A stretch of 64,000 bases of DNA from Saccharum officinarum. Taxonomy: Eukaryota > Streptophyta > Magnoliopsida > Poales > Poaceae. Positions within the stretch are counted from its first letter, which is position 1. Each line of letters begins with the position of its first letter. Below are positions 45,816 through 57,724 of the stretch, one piece after another. Under the pieces are notes generated by a model. That model did not search any database. It was not told the origin of the DNA and saw only the letters and a list, made by a program, of their open reading frames with translations. The stretch is taken from NCBI GenBank assembly GCA_020631735.1, contig CM036168.1, positions 100,274,036 to 100,338,035 on the forward strand, given 5' to 3'. The position numbers and the translations under genes were made by a program.

Positions 45816-46181
45816 CCTTACGATGTGGCCGCTTCTCGGGCCGACACGTCCGCCCGCAAGAGCCCTGGGCCTCTGACTTCCAGAACCTTCCTGCCGCTTC
45901 CTGGCCACGAATGCCCGTCCCGATCCAGCGGCCCAGCGCGCGCCACGTGTCAGGGACCGGCCACGTCGGCGTCCGATGTGGCGCCCCCGCCCCCGAAGAA
46001 ACTGATACGGCCCCAAACCTCGCGGCTCTCAGCCTCACGCTCGGAAAAGCAAGTGGCCGCCGCTGCCCATTCCGCCGCAACCAACACCGACGCCTTGCTT
46101 GCTTGCTCCGCTGTCCGCGCCCCCCGGCTGCCAGCGATCGAAATCAGAGGTGGGTTCGGAGAGGCCAGGGCTCTGGAGGAG

Positions 46182-49100
46182 ATGAACGGCCGCGGCGGCG
46201 GCGGAGGGGGAGGGGAGGAGGAGATGGAGGAGGACGCCGGCCCCGGCTGCGCGCAGGGGGCGGGCGCGGGGAATAAGGAGCGGGTGGTGCTGATGTGGGG
46301 GTACCTGCCCGGCGTGTCGCCGCAGCGCTCTCCGCTGCTCGGGCCGGTCCCCGTGAGGTTGCCCCCGTCGGCGGCGGCGGCCGCCGGTGACGGGTGGAGA
46401 GACGTGTGCGGCGGCGGGTGCGGCTTCGCTATGGCCATCTCTGGTGACGTATCTTGTTCTCTTCCTCATTGTTCCCGTGCTTATTCTCTGCTGCCTTTCA
46501 GTTCGTTGGTTCTTCGCGTGGGATGCGGTAGATCTATTGGGGTCTCCGCCTGTGCGGTTTTCGCCCCGGATTGCGTAGGAATCGTTGAGGGACGATTTTG
46601 GATGAAGGATTCTGGCGAAATTTTGCGAACTGGATGTTGTTAACCCTCGATTGTTCGTGTTTTCGTTTTTGTGGGGAGAGGGCGGTTGCTCCTCCTGAAT
46701 AGAATCGGTGCATAAAGCTGAGCTCAGACTGGAGAGGTTTCCTTAGTGTGATTTTGCTTTGGTATAACAGTCTGTTAGGAATGAAGTAGGGATTTGATTA
46801 TGAGTGCAAAGTAGTTTCAATGCTGAAGGTGAGCGTACAGGAGGCAAATCAACATTGTTGAGTAAAGTTTACTTCCTTATTTTTTTTTTCCGAACCTGAT
46901 TCCTGTTATTCCATGAGGATCAAAGTAGGGTAAACAAGGGTCTTGGAATGCCATTACTTCTTTCTTCAGCATGATGACAATCATCCTTGTTTGCATGTGC
47001 GACGTGCCTTGCTGGATTATCATCTTCCACAAAGTTCATGCAAAGTCCAACAAATTACTAGCTCTAGGCCTGTAGCTACAACTAGAAGACTACATTTGTC
47101 ATCTTATATGTCAAAATGCACATTTCCTTTGTTATACTCCCTCCGTTTCAAATTATAAATCGTTTTTAGCTTTGTCCTAAGTCAAACTTGACTAACATTG
47201 ATTATGTTTATAGAAAAATATATTAGCATCTACAATATCGATTAAATATACCCTATCAAAAAATATGTCACAGTGTATCTAGTTTGATGTTGTAGATGTT
47301 TCTGCATTTTTCTATAAACTGGGTCAATGACAGAGTACTTAGACTTGGAACTAACTAAAACAACTTACAATTTGGAACAAAAGAAGTAGTTGCTAATTTG
47401 TTGTCATGCAGTTCGACCAAACTCTAAACCTATTTCTTTTCTTTTTTCTAATTTTCTTCAGAGTCTGGAAAACTCCTTACTTGGGGTTCTGCTGATGACA
47501 TGGGCCAAAGTTATGTGACTGCTGGGAAGCACGAGGTGATATAGCATTGATGCTTTTATGCTTTACTGCCCTATGTGAGAAAGCTCAGGACCGATTACTA
47601 AAGATAGAATATTATACCTCTCAGGAGACTCCAGAGGCTTTTCCTCTTCCTAGTGGTGTCGCAATAGTGCGGGCAGATGCTGGATGGGCTCACTGTGTTG
47701 CAATAACAGGTATTTAGCAATCCAGGTTCCTAGTTTTGATCTAAACATTGCTCATAATTGTGGTATTTTTCTTAATTGTTTTGCTGGAACAGATCAAGGT
47801 GATGTTTATACATGGGGTTGGAAAGAATGTGTTCCAACTGGAAGGGTTATTGGAGACCAGGTTTCAGTTGGAACCATGGAGAAGGATGAAAGACAAATGG
47901 CAATGGCCACTGACCAAGGTGGTAATGCTTGTTTCCTACATCGTCTGCTTCCTGCCTAAAAAATATAAGCTTCTCTACACCAATTGTTTACAGATATAAC
48001 AAAGGCAACTCCATTACAGTGAGCCCCAGGTCGCAGGTGTCTAGGACAAGCAGCGGAGCAGCATCTGGTCCTTCTGAAAGTAGAGGCACTGATGATAGCA
48101 CAAAGCGACGAAGGTTGTCTTCAGCAAAACATGGACCTGAGAGCTCGACATCCAGTGATGAAAGTCTTTCAGCACCCCCTTGTGTTGTGACATTTAATAC
48201 AGGAGTGAAAATAGTGGCTGTAGCTGCTGGTGGTCGTCATACATTAGCACTATCAGGTAACCCGCATTTGTCATTATGACACTGACAGTTGCCCTGTAAG
48301 GATATTTACTGACTAAAATATTTTTCTCCGAAGCTTCAGATTTAGGTCAGGTGTGGGGTTGGGGATATGGAGGAGAAGGGCAACTAGGTCTTGGTTCTAG
48401 GATCCGAACAGTTTCTTCTCCCCATCCTGTACCATGCATTGAATCAGCACTATACAGCAAGGATCGGCCATCAGCTATGAAAGGTAACAAGGCTGCTGAA
48501 GAACATGTCAGTAAAGTCTTGGGAAATTGCGTGAGGGCCATTGCTTGTGGAGGTCGTCACAGTGCTGTAGTAACAGGTCAGTTATATATTTTTAGTTTGT
48601 TTCTGCTAGTAATTACCATGTTCATGTCGAGACATCCTGTCATTCTGGATCTCAAGGTAGTTTGAAAAGTTAGCTCTATGGAAAAACAAGAGATTTCAAA
48701 TCAACATTTTATGTCTGCTCTGTAACAGTATAACCCTAGACTTTGGACAAACACTTTGACTTTCCAGGCTAGTAAACATATATTACCATTTTGCAAGATT
48801 GTAGAAAATGCAAGAGCTCAGACAAAAAGGTGTTCAGTAGACATAATATTGTAATCCTGGCAGTACGTCTCTCTCTTTTTTAAGAGAATCATATCTTCAG
48901 AACGGTTATCACATTTTTTACTATACAAGAGGAAATATAGTTCTGGAATCTAGTCTGAGGATCTGAGTTGCTACTAAAGGGCTTTCTAAGCTCAAACCAC
49001 AATACTATTTTTCAAACCACCTGCAACTGCAAGTTCAGATTGTAGCAAAGATTTAGTTTCATGTGAAGTTGAAGTTTTTCCAACAGATATGCAATTGTAG

Positions 49101-51345
49101 TCAAAATTTGCCCTTGTTTTTAACGTTCAAGTCCTGCTTGCAGATTCAGGAGCTCTTCTTACATTTGGATGGGGGCTGTATGGACAGGTTAGCTTTTTCT
49201 ATGTAGCCAGTTATTTGGTCAAACAAAATTTGATCCTTTTTCCATTGAACCAAACACACACATTGAAGTAGCTAACAAAAAACTATATGCTCAGTGAGCA
49301 GCATTCTATGTCTTAGTGTTTGGGTCGAGGATTCAACTAGTTCAATGAGAACGGGAATTAATCATATTAAAAACTGCCACCTTCATTTGAGTATGGAGAA
49401 TATAGCAATCTTGATATTCTTTCAAATTGTCACATACTTCATAACAAACCCATGTATTAATTCCTTTAGTTCATTATTTGTAGTCTATGTATATGTTGAA
49501 ATTTGTATCATTAAAAACGATGGGTACCATATTTTCACACTTCTTTTTAATGGCATGTTTTGCTGTGTGCATCTATTTCATTTGCTTTATATGTTATACA
49601 GGATTGTAATGTACCAATGTGCTTCATTTGTCACAACCATGCTCTTTGTTCTGTACCAATGTGCTTCATTTCTCACAACCATGCTCTTTCTTATTCAGTG
49701 TGGGCAAGGGAATACAGATGATGTTCTAAGTCCGACGTGTGTATCGTCTATCCTGGGAATCAAGATGCAAGACATTGCCGCAGGTTTGTGGCACACTGTA
49801 TGTACATCTGTAGATGGTGATGTGTATTCGTTTGGAGGAAACCAGTTTGGGCAGCTTGGCACTGGTTCTGATCAAGCTGAGGTATAGAGTTTTCGATGTT
49901 AATAGATGGCACTACAGTCAACACACTTTTGGTCCATAGAGATGCCCTTAGTTGTGGATGATGTCCACCTACCTGATGGCATTTGACATCTTTTTATTTC
50001 AATGCAGACTGTCCCAAAATTGGTAGATGCTACAAGCCTGGAGAATAAGAATGCCAGATTTGTTTCTTGTGGAGCTCGCCATAGTGCTATCATAACAGGT
50101 AACTTTTTGTTGTTCTAATGTTTGTTTATAGGGATCTCAGTTGTATCATCTTGTAAACACCTTTGCCTTTCTTACATGACTACCCTAGTCATGTAGGGTC
50201 TATGAGTTCTAATCTTCTTTTACTTGTATCTTGCTATTAGCTTTATTATATACGAGTGCCTTGTTGCAAATGGACCTAATGTTATCTCATCTTTTTTTTT
50301 TGAACGCCACCTCATAATTGGATGCTCTCATTTGAGGGCCCGTTTGGTTTGGGTGTGTTAAAGTTTAACTCCCATCGCATTAATGTTTTCTAAAATGCAT
50401 AGAGTACTAAATGTAGACTAATTGTATGCATGTCGGCACAGATTAGGAGTAATTTACGAGACGAATCTATTAAGCCTAATTAGTCCAAAATTGAAAACTT
50501 TTTGTCAAATAAGACGAAAGTACTACAGTGTTTGTTAAACTTTAACACCCAAACCAAACGGGCCTGAATCAAGAAAAAAAGGTTCTGTGCTAATCAGTGA
50601 CTGAACTGATTTATCATTGGGCAACCCAGGAATAGATTTTTTTTTCTTTTAATTATTTTATTAAGTTGTTCTTGCCGAGCCGGTAGAAGTATCACAAGGG
50701 GTCTGCAGTCATTTACAAATAAATATTGATCCCTCAGGTCTACTGGAAGTAGACCAGCGGTGAAAAAAAATGTATGGCCCCGTTCACTTCGCATGCATAC
50801 CCAAAATATTTTCTCTTCCACCCATCATATCGAATCTTTAGACGCATGTATGGAGCATTAAATATAGGTAAAAAAATAACTAATTGCATAATTTGTCTGT
50901 AAATGTCGAGACGAATTTTTTGAGCCTAGTTAGTCCATGATTAGACAAATTTTGTCAAATAACAACGAAAAATGTTATAGTAACTTTTCACCCACTTTTC
51001 ACCAACTAAACACACCCTATATAGAAAAATGGAAAGGGGGTAGCTATATTATCAGGAATTGTTTCCATCTGACAAGGGTTACACACAACTATTGCAGATG
51101 AAGGCGAGGTATTCTGCTGGGGATGGAACAAGTATGGCCAGGTGGGTGCTCCTTTACATACCTTTTACATATTGAAATGTAAAATTAGCTGTGGTTTATC
51201 GAATTTGTATTTGCTTATGCAGCTTGGTCTTGGCGACTCAATGGACAGGAACGTGCCTTGCAGTGTTCCTGTGGACGCTTACCACCCGCTGAACGTGTCC
51301 TGTGGCTGGTGGCACACCTTGGTGCTCGCAGAGTCGCCTACTTGA
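46182..51345 (+). CDS. TCF1: RCC1-repeat protein, TCF1 type (11 exons, 501 aa)
   Basis: Exons: 46182-46443, 47462-47535, 47625-47709, 47793-47918, 48020-48256, 48340-48576, 49144-49187, 49699-49881, 50008-50098, 51098-51141, 51223-51345; all junctions keep frame. The N terminus is Gly/Glu-rich, then VLMWGYLPGVSPQRSPLL, CGGGCGFAMAIS and WGSADDMGQSYVTAGKHEETP. RCC1 blades recur as GWAHCVAIT, GGRHTLALS, QVWGWGYGGEGQLGLGSR, GGRHSAVVT, FGWGLYGQCGQGNTDD, GLWHTVCTS, GGNQFGQLGTG, GARHSAIIT, WGWNKYGQLGLGD and CGWWHTLVL; between blades two and three is a Ser-rich KRRR-containing loop. It matches Arabidopsis TCF1, a nuclear RCC1 protein reported in cold tolerance. RCC1 blades form a beta propeller; guanine-exchange activity is not implied. 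Introns contain a Stowaway and two Tourist-like MITEs. Confidence 0.93.
47137..47386. mobile_element. Stowaway MITE in RCC1-gene intron 1
   Basis: Starts CTCCCTCCGTTTCAAATTAT after TA and ends ACAATTTGGAACAAAAGAAG before TA. Confidence 0.8.
49611..49694 (+). repeat. 42-bp tandem duplication next to an intron acceptor
   Basis: GTACCAATGTGCTTCATTTG at 49611 is repeated at 49653 (one base differs in the first 20), each followed by CACAACCATGCTCTTT. The second copy supplies the pyrimidine stretch of the 3' splice site used by exon 8 (49699). Confidence 0.9.
50336..50564. mobile_element. Tourist-like MITE in RCC1-gene intron 9
   Basis: Inverted ends GGGCCCGTTTGGTTTGG and CCAAACCAAACGGGCC (read on opposite strands), flanked by TGA at 50333-50335 and 50565-50567. 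Same family as 5965-6195. Confidence 0.85.
50776..51017. mobile_element. GGCCTTGTTTAG-family MITE in RCC1-gene intron 9
   Basis: Starts GGCCCCGTTCACTTCG, ends CAACTAAACACACCC, flanked by TAT (50773-50775, 51018-51020). It ends only 80 bp before exon 10. Confidence 0.8.
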
Positions 51346-52204
51346 AACCTGACAAAGAAATTACCTTAGATTGACAATTTTGTTAGAAACTTGTAGGCTC
51401 GTGCAGGTGCGGTGATGCTGCATTTCATCGTGTACATACATGCATACAGATATGTGTATTCATTCTTTGCGGTACGCTTTTCAACCTGTGCAACGTAGAC
51501 AAAGCTTGTATCGCACTGCGTATACATAGTTTGAGTAGGATTGCCTCGACAAATTGTGCTTGAAACTGGGCTCTATAACTCCTGTCGAGACCCTTCGAGG
51601 TTACGCATGCGTTCCTCGTTACAGCAATATATCGTGCTGGTTAGTTTCAACTCGTGCTGTTTCCCCTGCTAAAGTGCTACTAAATTTGAGTTACTTTAGC
51701 TATTAAACTGTTAAATAAACTGACTAAAAAGGAACTAAAGTAGTTTAGTCATGCTAAAGTGTCCAGTGGACAGGGGCTGTCCCTCATTATGGCTGGCCCC
51801 CCACTCTGATTTATGCATTCATTAGGGGCAATTTGGTTTTATTGAACTGTTTTAATGGTCTTTTGTCACTTTTAGTCACTGTAACTAAACAGAAGTGACT
51901 AAAGTTTAGTCGTTGATTTTAGCAGCTAAATTTTAGTCATGGAACCTGAGACTAAATTTAAAATCCTACCCAAACGAGGCACAAGAACGGTTTCTAAATC
52001 TAAAGTAAAAATCCAAGATCTCTTTGGCAGGGGTAAACGGGGAATCCAAGAAAAGCCACGTTTTAGTGGATTCAGCTTTAACAGTTTCACCATTTTTTTA
52101 GTTCAAGAAGCCATTCTTATCTGCATCCATTTGATAGGGCTTCTAATTAAGCCCGTGGAAAAGCTCATACGTCGCTTTTCCTGACTTCTCTGCCAAAGAG
52201 GGAC
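51346..52204. other. RCC1-gene 3' region and MITE-like repeats
   Basis: The first ~300 bp are probably 3' UTR. 51670-51975 is rich in TTTAGTCACT / AGTGACTAAA motifs in both orientations, ending near CCTACCCAAACGAGGCAC, like a decayed MITE. No further gene. Confidence 0.4.
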
Positions 52205-52828
52205 AGGTATTTTTGCACAAGTATTTTTGGGAATTTTTTTTTGAAATAGTAATATTTTAATAAATAATTGTAGAACTAAGAGCTAAAATGAAAAAAAATT
52301 ATGGATATAGGATTATGACGGCGGTTCAATGTCCGATGGAGGACTAATCGGTTGGCCAATGACCAATAGGCTCCTATCGGCTGCTCAATGGCCGACACCC
52401 ACGTAAATGTAAGCGGCCCCATAGACTTATCGGTTAATCGGACGCCGATAGGGCCTGTCGGCCATCCACCAGCCGATAAGTAGCATGCGTCAGCAGCCAC
52501 AATGAGTAGTAAGTCCCCGTTTTTGCCAGACTGTTTTGATATTTAAATTTTTTTAAAAATTACAAATAAAATATCGACCTCTAAAAATATTGTCAATTTA
52601 GATGTTAAAAAGCAAATGCAACCCATATTACAAGGATATATCATTAATTTCATAATTATAAAATTAAAATTCTTCCTATAATCCTATATTTGAATTTTTG
52701 GTTAAACTGTTTGTGTTTGATTAATCAAAGAAATTGTTGCAAAGAATTTTCTATTTGATGACCTTGGATTGGTTGAGCAAGAGAAAATATTATTCTCTTT
52801 CATGACAAAACACTACTCCCTAAACCAT

Positions 52829-53222
52829 CACTAGTACAAAAACGACATTTTGTTGATGGCCAAAAATAATTTATAGTTCTGGTTTAAAATTGCAACCAAG
52901 ACTAAAGGGAGGCCTGAGAAGGCAACGCGTACAAGCGCCGAAGTGGGAGGTCTTAAGTTCGAATCTTCACAACCCTAACTTTTTTTTACTCAACACACAC
53001 CTTTAGTCCTGGTTGTAGGAACCGACACCTTTAGTCCCGGTTTGACTTTTTTTACTCGACCCACACCTTTAGTCTTGGTTATAGGAGCCGACACCTTTAG
53101 TCCTGGTTATAGAAACCAGGACTAAAATTTGAGACCTTTAGTCCCGATTACATAGTCCCTGTTTCAACAACTGGGACTAAAGGGGTTAGAAACCGGGACC
53201 GAAGGCAATTTATCCCGTAGTG
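52829..53222. mobile_element. CACTA-type MITE, 394 bp
   Basis: Ends CACTAGTACAAAAACGAC and ATCCCGTAGTG, flanked by CAT (52826-52828, 53223-53225), the 3-bp duplication of CACTA elements. CCTTTAGTCCCGGTT-type motifs repeat inside in both orientations. A tRNA-like B box (AGTTCGAATCT) lies at about 52956-52966. Confidence 0.85.
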
Positions 53223-53542
53223 CATTAATTTAGATTTTATTTTATTGTAGAGATAGTTTTAGGGCTAAATAACTTACACGAAAACTTAAATATGATGTTA
53301 TTCGAAGAATTTTAATTTGAAAAGGCAATGATGCTAAATCCAAGTAAGACAGATACGAAGGTCTCACGACTCGCCCTTGCGTCTCATGAGCGCCCCCCCC
53401 CCCGCTTTCACCACCGCAAATTTAGTTATATCTTGCCACGATAAAAGACTAGGAAAAATAAGTTTTAGATCAATCTTCTTTATTCTTTAGTGGTAGAAAG
53501 AAAGAAGACATCAGAAAGAAGAAATTTCTCAATTCCACGTGT

Positions 53543-53790
53543 ATGAATGTTGGCCGTCATTTATTGGGCATCTGTTCTCAAGCCTTTTGCCGAGTGTTTG
53601 TCTATGTGGTCATCTATACTGCAAAGCGTTATACAGGTTTGGTTTTGAGATCTGGAGCTTTTTCACAGCGTGGATACAATTTTGATGAAAATCAATTTCT
53701 GGATATCTGTAGTATAATCCAGAGTGCTTGTAACGTGTTGTTGTACCCGGCTATTATCTAATATAATTCTTCTTTCATAAAAAAAAGTAA
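53543..53790 (+). mobile_element. Possible A-tailed retroposon end
   Basis: Ends in ATAAAAAAAAG after a T-rich trailer, in the style of LINE 3' ends. No reverse transcriptase motif and no target duplication found. Confidence 0.25.
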
Positions 53791-54645
53791 AATGGGCTAT
53801 GTTTGATTTTAGCATCGATTTTGAAAATTACAATATTTTTAAGATATTTAAATACTTTTTTCTAGGATCAACAAGAAAGTACCAAAAAAATAAACAATAA
53901 ATTGGTCAAAATGTGACTAGTCTAGTCGGCTAGCCACCTGTCGATATGCCTATCGGTCAACAAAAAGCTGATTGTACGAATCGGCTGCTGGACTAGGAGC
54001 TTAGTCGGCCAGCTAATTGCCGACTAAACCCTGTACTATATTTTTTTCTTAGAAAAAGTCTACTTCACCCTCACCTATCAAGGGTGGTCTACTTCACCCC
54101 CGAACTATGAAACCGTCTATTTTACCCCCCTGAACTTTTCAAAACCGGTCAAATTAACCCCCCGTGCGGTTTTGGACGACGGTTTTGCTACCGTAAAAGC
54201 GGGTTGCTACCGTAACAGTGATTTTATCTTTTTCTTTTTTATTTATTTTTGCTGAATCTTTGAAAAATCATAGTAAATCACAGAAAAATCATAAAATGAA
54301 AAATTCAATTTTGTTGGACTCCACGTGAGTAGATCTACACAGTGAATATATAATATGGTATGCTTTAGTATAAAATTTTTGTTGTATCTTTAGATTAATT
54401 GAAAAATCCAATTTTATTTGTAATTAATTGGAATAATTTATAGCTACAACTTCTACGGTCCAATTGTGATAAAATTTTTATGGTTGACTAATTATTGTAT
54501 GCTTGAACTATAGTAAAAATTTTATACTCATTGAACCATGTATAACTTAATTATAGATAAAGCATAGATTTAACATAGAAAAATCCAATTTCATGCTTAT
54601 TAAATCTATGCTTTATCTATAACTAAGTTATATATGATCCAATGA

Positions 54646-56582
54646 AAGCCCAAGTTTGGTTTTGATAATTAATAACACCAAGTTGCTAATGCCATGTGTT
54701 AAGTGTTTTGAGTTAGGCATAAGCAACACATGTGATGAACGTGTATGTGGCAAGGAGTGGTGGCCACAAGATCACAAAGAGATGGTGCATGGACATGAAA
54801 TGATGATCATGGTGGAGATACACATAAAATGAAGGATATGATGATCAAGTGGAGGAGAAGGATCTAAGAGCGCAAGGCAAAGGTATAACCATAGGGGTTT
54901 TCCTTTTGCCGGTCTAAGATGAATAGAGAAGTGATTGACCGGGTTTAGGATACATAGCCGACTATCAAGAGGGACAATCACGGTTAGCTCGGGAATCAAG
55001 TGCCACTAGATCAATGTCTTGAGCATATGCATTAGGATCTAGTTGAGAGCTAACATAACGCCTTAGAAAATGTTTGTGAAATGCTAACACACATGCACAT
55101 AGTGGTGTACACTTGGTAGTGTTAGCACTTTTGCGAAGGCGGTGGAGTTTAAGCGGTAGAGAGGGGTTTGGGTTCCTCTCTCTCTCCCACCGAGCTTGCA
55201 AGGCGGGATTCGGCGCTTTTTGGGGAAGTGAAATGTCTATTTTCTACTGCGCCGGAAGTCAGAAAAGAAATAGAGGCGAACGGCGATCACTGTGGTGACC
55301 GGACGCTGCACCGGACGCGGTCGCGGTTTGACCGAACGCGTCCGGTCAGTTCTCAGCAATTGTCAGGCACGCGGGTGTTAGGGTTTCTGACCGGATGCTG
55401 ATCTGGCCTGACCAGCGCATCCGGTCAGTTCACCTGTGCGCAGAAGAAGAGCGCGCAACCGGCGCGTCCGGTCCCTCACGGAACCGGAGCGTCCGGTTAG
55501 ACGTCCAGAGGGGCAGAGCGTAACGGAGTGCTGATCGGACGCGCGGCGCGTCCGGTCATGATGGGAGCTTACTGGACTCTGACCGGACGCCAGGTGCAGC
55601 GTGTCCGGTCAAACGCCAGAGCACGTCCGGTCACGGTAACGGTAACTTCTGACGCGCACTGTTCACGCTTGTCCTTTAGTGACCGGACGCGTCCGGTCAC
55701 CCTGACCGGTGCGTCTGGTCAACTTGTTTTGAACTGTGTCGTCCGGTAACGGCTAGCTGCGTATTCCTTCGCTATAAATAGAAGATGTCCGGGGTTTGAG
55801 GGTAACTCTTGCATATTTTGAGACCTAGAGACATCCTTTGAGCTAGAGAACAACCCCTCCACTCATCTCTTTGCTTGGTTGCACATCTTGAGTGAGATTG
55901 AGTGAGATTCAAGTGTATTGCTTGAGAGTTGTATTCTAGAGCCACTTGATCTTCGAGTTGCTGTGGATTTCTTGTTACTCTTCCGTGTTTCCTGACACGG
56001 TAGACGGCTTGGGAGCAGCGGAGGTGATCGAGCTCGCAATTGGAGATTGTTGGAGCCCTCACCAAGTGTTGTAAGGGGTTCTTGATCCTTCCCCGCGGGA
56101 GTTCATGAATTGGATACTCTAGTGGAGCTCGTGGCTTGGAGGATCCCCATCTTGTGTGTGGTTGTGCGGCGCCCGCCGAGGGCTCGACTCTTGATAGTCG
56201 ATTAGCTCGCGAACCGACAAGTGGGTGTATCGCCACAACGGGGAGTAGCTTGCCGGGAAGCAAGTGAACCTCGGGATAAATTCTTGTGTCATTCTCTTCC
56301 CGAGGATTTCTCTTGTGTGATTGATTGATTGGTACTTCTCGTCTCTATACGACGGTATAATCACTCGAAGCTCTTCTCTCATATTACTTCTTGTTTCTAG
56401 CTTGTAGTTGTTGTTGTGTTTAGTGGATAGCCTTGTACTAGACTTGTATAGGTGGCTTGCTTAATTAGTTAGAGCTAGTGCTTTTGCTTCACCACCTTTC
56501 GTACTAACTTGTGGTTAAGTAATTTTTGTAGAAGTTTTAATTAGGCTATTCACCCTCCCTCTAGCCTTTTGAACCTTACATT
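54646..56582 (+). mobile_element. Solo LTR, SIRE/Maximus-like copia type, 1.94 kb
   Basis: CAATGA flanks both sides (54640-54645, 56583-56588). The end GGCTATTCACCCTCCCTCTAG is typical of long copia LTRs of the SIRE/Maximus group. A TATAAATA box is at 55773-55780, preceded by a CpG-rich segment full of GCGTCCGGTC motifs (55290-55750). No primer binding site or polypurine tract adjoins it, hence a solo LTR. The exact terminal bases are uncertain because TG..CA can be drawn 3 bp outward. Confidence 0.65.
55773..55780 (+). promoter_or_regulatory. TATA box of the solo LTR
   Basis: TATAAATA about two thirds into the LTR, with a following transcribed-like R/U5 region; the place where a U3 promoter belongs. 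Confidence 0.55.
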
Positions 56583-57571
56583 CAATGAGTACGAAATTTT
56601 TACTATAGTTCAACCATATAATAATTAGTCAACCATAAAAATTTCATCACAATTGAACCGTAGAAGCTGCATCTATGAATTATTCCAATTAATTACAGAT
56701 AAAATTAGATTTTCCAATTAATCTAAAACCACAACAAAAAAAACTTTATACTAAAGCATAGCATATTATATATTCACTGTGTAGATCTACTCACGTGGAG
56801 TCCAACAAAAAATTAAATTTTTTATTTTATGATTTTTCTATGATTTATTATGATTTTTCAAAGATTCAGTAAAAATAAATAAAAAAGAAAAAGACAAAAT
56901 ACTGTAAGTGTAGCAACCCGCTTTTACTATAGCAAACCCGCCGTGCAAAAACCGTCCGGGGAGTAATTTGACCGGTTTTGAAAAGTTCAGGAGGTAAAAT
57001 AGACGGTTTCATAGTTCAGAGGTGAAGTAGACCACCCTTGATAGGTGAGGGGGTCGAGTAGACTTTTTCTTTTTTTTTTCTTGCTACGGATGTCAGCAAT
57101 TTAGAAGCCGATAGGTGCCCTGTCGGTAATTGGATAGCCGACAGGATACTGATTTTGCAATATTTCAAAAATGACAACCAGATTTGCAATTATTTGTTAA
57201 AATAATATTATTTTAAAAAATTCGTTTTTTTGCTGTCTGAGCCTTCGTGTCTGATAAGGCATAATTGCTCAGTAACAAAAAATGACACCAATCTTACGCG
57301 TCATTAACTTATACAAGTTGCATGCACTTTAGTATTTGTTCACCTACATAGCAACATCAAAACTGGAGACGATAATGCCCCATTGCAAAAACATTTATAT
57401 ACAACAGATGGGGGCATTTACAGGCACAAAAAGAAATAAAGTTACATACGACCCCAGGTTGAGGATCTGCCGGAGACAATTGGTAAGTCAGCAACTGCTT
57501 TCCTGTAAGACACAAGCATCTGCAGTTTGCCACAGATGCTCGTGGATTTATTGTGCTTCCACTTGCTAGCA

Positions 57572-57724
57572 AGCCTTGTTCGGCTGGCTGGTTGCCAGTC
57601 AGCCAGCAGTGTTTTTCTCTCACACCAGTTCAGCACCAGCCACCAGCCACCAGCCAGCCAACAGTATTTTTCTCTCACAATAAATCAGCCTCAGCCACCA
57701 GCCACCAGCCAGCCGAACGAGGCC
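57572..57724. mobile_element. GGCCTCGTTCGGCTGG-family MITE downstream of TAF12
   Basis: Ends GCCTTGTTCGGCTGGCTGG and CCAGCCAGCCGAACGAGGCC. The interior has two TTTTTCTCTCACA blocks and short tandem CCACCAGCCACCAGCCAGC repeats. It may lie in or just beyond the TAF12 3' UTR. Confidence 0.8.

Larger units (their letters stand above)
54052..57069. mobile_element. Mutator-like fold-back element split by a solo LTR
   Basis: Left arm 54052-54645 and right arm 56583-57069 are inverted copies (AAAAGTCTACTTCACCC..., AACTATGAAACCGTCTATTT, CCACGTGAGTAGATCTACAC), the same family as 22509-23146. Short T-rich flanks (TTTTTTCTT) occur on both sides, so the duplication is likely but low in complexity. The 1.94-kb insert at 54646-56582 sits off-centre in the right arm. 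Confidence 0.75.
52205..57227. mobile_element. Large inverted-arm DNA element with GCCGATAGG subterminal motifs, heavily nested
   Basis: The outer arms pair loosely: 52229-52270 (AATAGTAATATTTTAATAAATAATTG core) against 57187-57226 inverted. Inward of each arm GCCGATAGG or its complement CCTATCGGC recurs (52365-52480, 53945-54030, 57107-57145). This arrangement fits a CACTA-like non-autonomous element. Exact ends and target duplication were not found. It contains 52829-53222, 53543-53790 and 54052-57069. Confidence 0.4.

Noticed and set aside
45544..46080. 178-residue minus-strand frame opposite the RCC1 5' region
   Set aside because: Overlaps a MITE end and the promoter/5' region of the RCC1 gene; no family features.
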